This document shows positions 59,878 to 64,000 of a stretch of 64,000 nt of DNA, piece after piece (the first letter of the stretch is position 1; each line of letters starts with the position of its first letter). The DNA comes from Bog-950 sp046329495. GTDB taxonomy: Bacteria; Bacteroidota; Bacteroidia; Chitinophagales; LD1. The position numbers and the translations under genes were made by a program. The notes beneath the pieces are model-generated. The model saw only the letters and a program-made list of their open reading frames with translations, was not told where the DNA came from and did no database searches. The stretch is taken from NCBI GenBank assembly GCA_046329495.1, contig JAXLUO010000013.1:1-64000 (forward strand). Direction: 5' to 3'.

Positions 59878-61797
59878 ATGCAAAAAATCCTACTCCTTTT
59901 ACTGGTCTACCTAAGCGTTGGGCAGCTACATGCCCAAAAAGTGGTTTACGGTAAAATTACTGATAGCCAAACAGGCGACCCTGTAGCTTTAGCTACTATA
60001 GGCTGGAAAGGTACTCAACTGGGTGTTATATCCGATTTTGACGGTAAATACCGGCTTAGCGGATTACCTGCCGCGAAAGGTACGATTGAGGTGAATCTGG
60101 TGGGTTACGAAATCTATACACAAAATGTAGATATCAGTAATACCGATTCGCTGCTTGTAAATGTAAGCATCAAGCAGAGTAAGGCAGAGTTAAAGGAAGT
60201 TGTGGTTGTAACTTCCGGTGTAACACTTTCTGCCGGCACCAAAAGCCGTGGTAAGATGAACGCCGTTGGCCGCGGCTCCGTTGCACCGATGGCAGCTTAT
60301 GGGTATGCTTCCGCGCCTTCTTATCAATGGGCCGATGTTGCTGAACTGCCTGATCTGGGTGATGTGGCCGAAGATACCGTTGGTAATTTTGACTACCGCA
60401 AAGTGATCAAAAATCCATTCTCCACCTTCTCTATTGATGTGGACGATGGCTCTTACTCGCTGATGCGCAAAAGCGTAAAAAGTGGACACCTGCCTGCCAA
60501 AGACGAAGTGCGTACAGAAGAATTTGTAAACTATTTCGATTATCACTATCCGCTGCCACAATCGCAGGAAGCGCCTTTTAGTGTTTATACCGAGATGAGT
60601 AACTGCCCCTGGAACCCATCGCACAAATTATTGCACTTAGGGGTGCAGGGTTATGATGTGGTACAGAGCAATCTGCCGCCAAGCAACCTGGTTTTCTTAT
60701 TGGATGTGTCGGGCTCCATGATGTCGGATGATAAATTGCCGCTGGTGCAGAAGGCATTTAATTACATGGTGGATGAATTGCGTGCTGAAGATGTAGTTTC
60801 CATTGTAGTATATGCCGGTAATAGCGGTTTGGTGTTACCGCCTACCCATGGTAATGAAAAGGCGAAAATAAAAGAGGCCATTAATAAACTGGAAGCCGGC
60901 GGTTCTACTGCCGGTGGTGCGGGTATTGAACTGGCATACAAAACGGCCAAAGAAAATTTCCTGCCCAATGGCAACAACCGCGTAATACTGGCAACCGATG
61001 GCGATTTTAATGTGGGCATCAGCGATGATGCGGGTTTGGTGAAGTTGATTGAACAAAAGCGCGATGATGGTATCTTTTTATCGGTGGTGGGCTGCGGTAG
61101 CGGTAACTACCAGGATAAGAAAATGGAGCAACTGGCCGACCACGGAAATGGCTACTATGGCTATATAGACGATGAGGCCGAAGCCAAGCGCATTTTTGCC
61201 AAACAAATGGGTGCTACTATTCTTACCATTGCCAAGGATGTAAAACTGCAGGTTGAGTTTAACCCTAAGTGGGTAAAAGAATACAAACTGGTAGGCTACG
61301 AAAACCGGATTCTAAAAGATGAAGAGTTTAAAGATGATAAAAAAGATGCCGGCGAATTAGGTGGCGGCAGTTCGGTAACGGCTTTGTACGAAGTGGTGTT
61401 GTATGATGCTCCTAATTTGAATGCTTCCATCGAGAAGAATGCGAAACTGGACTATGCCACTTTTGGTGAGCGCGATATTATGGCGTTGAACATACGCTAT
61501 AAAGATCCGAAGGGAACACAGAGTAAACTCATTACCAAAATGCTGCAGGATAATTCGGTGGCACCTGATAAAACCAGCGATGATTTCCGCTTCGCTGCTG
61601 CGGTGGCTATGACGGGTATGTTCCTGAAAGATGCTAAGAACAAAGGCAATACCACCCTTGATATGGCTTATGCTTTAGCGGTAGCAGCAAAAGGTGATGA
61701 TAAGGACGGATATCGTACTGAGTTCTGCGAACTGCTGAAGAAAATGAAAAACCTGAAACCTTCGGAAGCGCGCAAGAATTCGAAAGAAAGCGATTAA
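59878..61797 (+). CDS. VWA-domain exported protein with carboxypeptidase-regulatory-like N-terminus (YfbK-like)
   Basis: 639 residues. Signal peptide, then a carboxypeptidase-D regulatory-like beta domain (22-100, YGKITDSQTGDPVALATIGWKG) ending in LKEVVVV, as found before TonB receptor plugs. A YfbK-type part follows (NPFSTFSIDVDDGSYSLMR, about 180-235), then a von Willebrand A domain with MIDAS DVSGSM (D276, S278, S280), LATDGDFNVGIS, and a C-terminal DUF3520-like part (DDFRFAAAVAMTGMFLKD). VWA binds divalent metal and protein ligands. The partner is unknown. Its stop shares TTAA with the HD gene. Confidence 0.85.
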   Translation: MQKILLLLLVYLSVGQLHAQKVVYGKITDSQTGDPVALATIGWKGTQLGVISDFDGKYRLSGLPAAKGTIEVNLVGYEIYTQNVDISNTDSLLVNVSIKQSKAELKEVVVVTSGVTLSAGTKSRGKMNAVGRGSVAPMAAYGYASAPSYQWADVAELPDLGDVAEDTVGNFDYRKVIKNPFSTFSIDVDDGSYSLMRKSVKSGHLPAKDEVRTEEFVNYFDYHYPLPQSQEAPFSVYTEMSNCPWNPSHKLLHLGVQGYDVVQSNLPPSNLVFLLDVSGSMMSDDKLPLVQKAFNYMVDELRAEDVVSIVVYAGNSGLVLPPTHGNEKAKIKEAINKLEAGGSTAGGAGIELAYKTAKENFLPNGNNRVILATDGDFNVGISDDAGLVKLIEQKRDDGIFLSVVGCGSGNYQDKKMEQLADHGNGYYGYIDDEAEAKRIFAKQMGATILTIAKDVKLQVEFNPKWVKEYKLVGYENRILKDEEFKDDKKDAGELGGGSSVTALYEVVLYDAPNLNASIEKNAKLDYATFGERDIMALNIRYKDPKGTQSKLITKMLQDNSVAPDKTSDDFRFAAAVAMTGMFLKDAKNKGNTTLDMAYALAVAAKGDDKDGYRTEFCELLKKMKNLKPSEARKNSKESD

Positions 61798-63026
61798 GCC
61801 TTCAACAGTTTTTTAGGATAGAATACATAATATTTAACCACCGGCACGCTCAATACTGAAATGTTGAGTTGGTCGCTGGCCTGGGCTATATCAACTATCT
61901 CGCCCTTGTTGGTTAAAATATTAATCCGGTTCTCGGTTGGGTTGTAGGCATAATTGCTGGTAGAGTCGGAAAATACCAGGAAACTGGCTTCCTCTTCACT
62001 TAGCTTATACGCCTTCATGGCTGCGCTGGTAAGCTCTTTTATTTTGCCGTAAGGGAAAGCTTTATTGCTGATCTCTATCTTAAACAAACGGCGGTCAAGG
62101 ATAGCTTCACATAAAGTGCGTAAAACTTTATCATCGCTGTGCTGCCAATATTTAAAGGCCGATACAATATCAATATCATCTAACTGCGAGTAATGCTCCA
62201 ATACCTTTGGATCTTTTTCAAAGTCCTTAAGCTTTACTTTATTACGCAAAAAGTAATTAAAGGCCGGCGAAGCATCTAAGTTTTTGCCTTGCTCAATTAG
62301 TAACTTGGCACGTTCAATGGCTTTCACCATCATCTGCTCCACACACAACACGGTTTTGTGCAGGTATACCTGCCAATACATCAAACGGCGGGCAATGATG
62401 AAACTTTCGATGGAGTAAATGCCTTTCTCTTCAATTACCAGTTCATCATTCTTTACGTTCATCATTTCAATGATGCGTTCGTAACTGATAACGCCCTCGT
62501 TTACGCCGGTAAAGAAGGAGTCGCGGGTCAGGTAATCCAGCCGGTCCATATCTAATTGAGACGATACCAACTGGTGTAAAAACTTTTTTTTGTAACGGCC
62601 TTCAAATATGGCAATGGCCATATCCAGCTTACCTTTAAAAGCATCATTCAGCCGGTGCATATACATTTTGGAAAGTTCTTCGTGGTGCACATCCTTAATC
62701 AGGCTGTGCTCCAGCGTGTGCGAGAACGGTCCATGGCCTATGTCGTGTAACAGAATGGCTATGCAGGCAGCTAATTCCTCTGCCTCGGTAATTTTATTCC
62801 CCTTGATTTTTAGAATAGAGAGCGCTTTACGCATTAAATGAAACGCACCTAAGGCATGGTGAAAACGCGTGTGAATCGCACCGGGGTATACATAATCGCT
62901 GAGGCCCAATTGCTTAATACGGCGCAGGCGCTGAAAATACGGGTGTTCAATTATGTCGAACACCAGCTCGTGCGGAATGGTAATAAAACCATGTACCGGA
63001 TCATTGAATATTTTGCGCTTATTCAT
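61794..63026 (-). CDS. HD-domain phosphohydrolase (dNTPase/SAMHD1-like)
   Basis: 410 residues. N-terminal DPVHGFITIP, HTRFHHALG (first His52 and His56), LLHDIGHGPFSHTLEH (H94-D95) and SQLDMDRLDYLTRDS (final Asp) reproduce the metal site of HD-superfamily dGTPase/SAMHD1 relatives. A role in dNTP balance is the usual inference; a phosphodiesterase role is possible. No signal peptide. Start ATG at 63026, with stop codon overlapping that of the VWA gene by 4 nt. Confidence 0.9.
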   Translation of the reverse strand: MNKRKIFNDPVHGFITIPHELVFDIIEHPYFQRLRRIKQLGLSDYVYPGAIHTRFHHALGAFHLMRKALSILKIKGNKITEAEELAACIAILLHDIGHGPFSHTLEHSLIKDVHHEELSKMYMHRLNDAFKGKLDMAIAIFEGRYKKKFLHQLVSSQLDMDRLDYLTRDSFFTGVNEGVISYERIIEMMNVKNDELVIEEKGIYSIESFIIARRLMYWQVYLHKTVLCVEQMMVKAIERAKLLIEQGKNLDASPAFNYFLRNKVKLKDFEKDPKVLEHYSQLDDIDIVSAFKYWQHSDDKVLRTLCEAILDRRLFKIEISNKAFPYGKIKELTSAAMKAYKLSEEEASFLVFSDSTSNYAYNPTENRINILTNKGEIVDIAQASDQLNISVLSVPVVKYYVFYPKKLLKA

Positions 63027-63100
63027 CTGCGTGCGGGCCTTTTACGTTTCTTAACGGCTGCAATTTATAACATCACACAATATTTAGGCAGCCCGCTCTT

Positions 63101-63108
63101 TATATTTG
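63101..63108 (+). promoter_or_regulatory. -7 promoter element TATATTTG of porX
   Basis: Exact TAnnTTTG, 49 nt before the ATG at 63158. It makes an ATG at 63110, in the same frame, improbable as the start because it would lie at the transcription start. Confidence 0.5.
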
Positions 63109-63157
63109 CATGAGTAATACAGGAATAACTAACTTACCCGCCGGTAAAACACAAGCA

Positions 63158-64000
63158 ATGAATAACATAACTATACTATGGGCCGATGATGAGATCGACT
63201 TGCTTAAACCTTCCATCATGTTTCTGGAGAATAAGGGTTATACCCTTATCCCCGTTACCAATGGTAAGGATGCTATCGATCGTGTAGCACAAAAGGGAAT
63301 TGATGTAGTGTTTTTAGATGAAAGTATGCCCGGCTTAACCGGGCTTGAAACCCTGCAGCGCATTAAGCAGATTGATAACCACGTACCCGTGGTTATGATT
63401 ACCAAGAATGAAGAAGAAAACCTGATGGAAGATGCCATCGGTTCGCAGATTGCCGATTACCTGATTAAGCCGGTAAAACCGCAACAAATTCTCTCTACGC
63501 TAAAGAAGATTATCGATAACCAGCGCCTGGTGAGCGAGAAAACCACCAGTAGCTATCAGCAGGAGTTCCAGAAGTTGTTTATGCGCATGCAGGATAACCT
63601 GGACTACAAGGACTGGACTGAATTATACCGTCAGCTTATTTACTGGGAAATTGAACTGAACCGCAGCGGCAGTGCTATGGCTGATGTGTTCGATAACCAA
63701 AAAGAAGAGGCCAACCGCGAGTTCAACAAATTTGTGGTAAAGAATTACAAGAACTGGATAAACACCGAGCCCGGCCCTAACGCCCCGGTAATGAGCCACA
63801 CCTTATTGAAGAATAAGCTGGTGCCCATGCTGAAGGATAACAAGCCCACCTTTTTGGTGTTGATTGATAACCTGCGTTACGACCAGTGGAAATCCATTCA
63901 GCCCCTGGTTATGGAGAACTTCCGTATTGATGAGGAGGATTCCTTCTTCGCCATGCTGCCAACTGCCACGCAGTATTCGCGTAATGCCATTTTTGCGGGA
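63158..64000 (+). CDS. porX: PorX response regulator with PglZ domain (truncated at window end)
   Basis: 281 codons visible; the reading frame is open at 64000. MNNITILWADDEIDLLKP opens a CheY-like receiver: acidic pocket ADDE (9-12), phosphoacceptor D54 in VVFLDESMPG, T/K positions MITKN and LIKPVKP. A helical linker (SSYQQEFQKLFMRMQDNLDYKDW) and the start of the PglZ phosphodiesterase domain follow (LVLIDNLRYDQWKSIQPLV, LPTATQYSRNAIFAG). PorX, with PorY and a sigma factor, controls T9SS genes, and its PglZ domain acts on oligonucleotides. It lies in a region with seven T9SS cargo genes. Start 63158 is preferred over 63110. Confidence 0.93.
   Translation, partial: MNNITILWADDEIDLLKPSIMFLENKGYTLIPVTNGKDAIDRVAQKGIDVVFLDESMPGLTGLETLQRIKQIDNHVPVVMITKNEEENLMEDAIGSQIADYLIKPVKPQQILSTLKKIIDNQRLVSEKTTSSYQQEFQKLFMRMQDNLDYKDWTELYRQLIYWEIELNRSGSAMADVFDNQKEEANREFNKFVVKNYKNWINTEPGPNAPVMSHTLLKNKLVPMLKDNKPTFLVLIDNLRYDQWKSIQPLVMENFRIDEEDSFFAMLPTATQYSRNAIFAG

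Noticed and set aside
63110..63157. Alternative PorX start 16 codons upstream
   Set aside because: It coincides with the expected transcription start of the TATATTTG box; known PorX proteins begin at the MNNITILWADDE position.

Overview
The window looks like chromosomal DNA of a Bacteroidota bacterium, probably of the Chitinophagales/Sphingobacteriales type. The grounds are seven secreted proteins with type IX secretion (T9SS) sorting domains (four type A, three CHU_C-like type B), a PorX response regulator running off the right end, promoter elements of the TAnnTTTG type, few Shine-Dalgarno sequences, and a Bacteroidota-style murG-murC-ftsQ-ftsA-ftsZ block. No rRNA, tRNA, CRISPR array, prophage or insertion sequence was recognised. 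No species can be named from the sequence alone.

Layout. 1-9.6 kb: housekeeping and metabolic genes (a secreted PI-PLC-fold phosphodiesterase, a ThDP enzyme of the acetolactate synthase/ILVBL type, a free-standing four-helix-bundle gene between inverted repeats, an isochorismatase-like hydrolase, an acyl-CoA ligase, a YciI-like protein, an aldonolactone oxidase-like flavoprotein, an alkylglycerol monooxygenase-like membrane hydroxylase). 9.8-28.7 kb: mostly exported proteins (M1 aminopeptidase, a 2126-residue glycine-rich T9SS protein, further T9SS proteins, a sphingomyelinase-like hydrolase, a DUF885 protein) with a CBS-domain and a CDGSH protein. 28.7-33 kb is the accessory part: about 1.1 kb of non-coding repeats including an inverted copy of the element at the left end of the window, a SET-domain gene with a histone-H1-like tail, a tandem 164-bp repeat, and an A+T-rich Abi-family HEPN gene behind a structured leader.

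33-42.6 kb: a PhoD-like T9SS phosphatase, an N-acetylglucosamine kinase-like protein, a cytochrome c-FTR1 iron permease fusion with a palindromic operator candidate, a DUF3524/QTMAN-like glycosyltransferase in an operon with dihydroorotase, and another T9SS protein. 42.7-49.7 kb: the late part of the division and cell wall cluster, with a large palindrome in the ftsQ-ftsA gap and a terminator between ftsA and ftsZ. 49.8-64 kb: a GNAT enzyme, a Crp/Fnr regulator with a DinB-like protein, T9SS type B proteins, a CoA-transferase with a secreted cyclophilin, Sua5, riboflavin synthase, a VWA protein, an HD phosphohydrolase and the start of porX.

How the genes fit together: the exported hydrolases and adhesin-like proteins are T9SS or Sec cargo, and PorX is the known regulator of T9SS genes. 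The murG-ftsZ run makes peptidoglycan precursor and the Z-ring. The least ordinary items are the Abi/HEPN gene with its hairpin leader, the 59-bp DnaA-box-bearing element present as two inverted copies 28.8 kb apart, the SET protein with a lysine at every third residue of its tail, and the ftsQ-ftsA palindrome.
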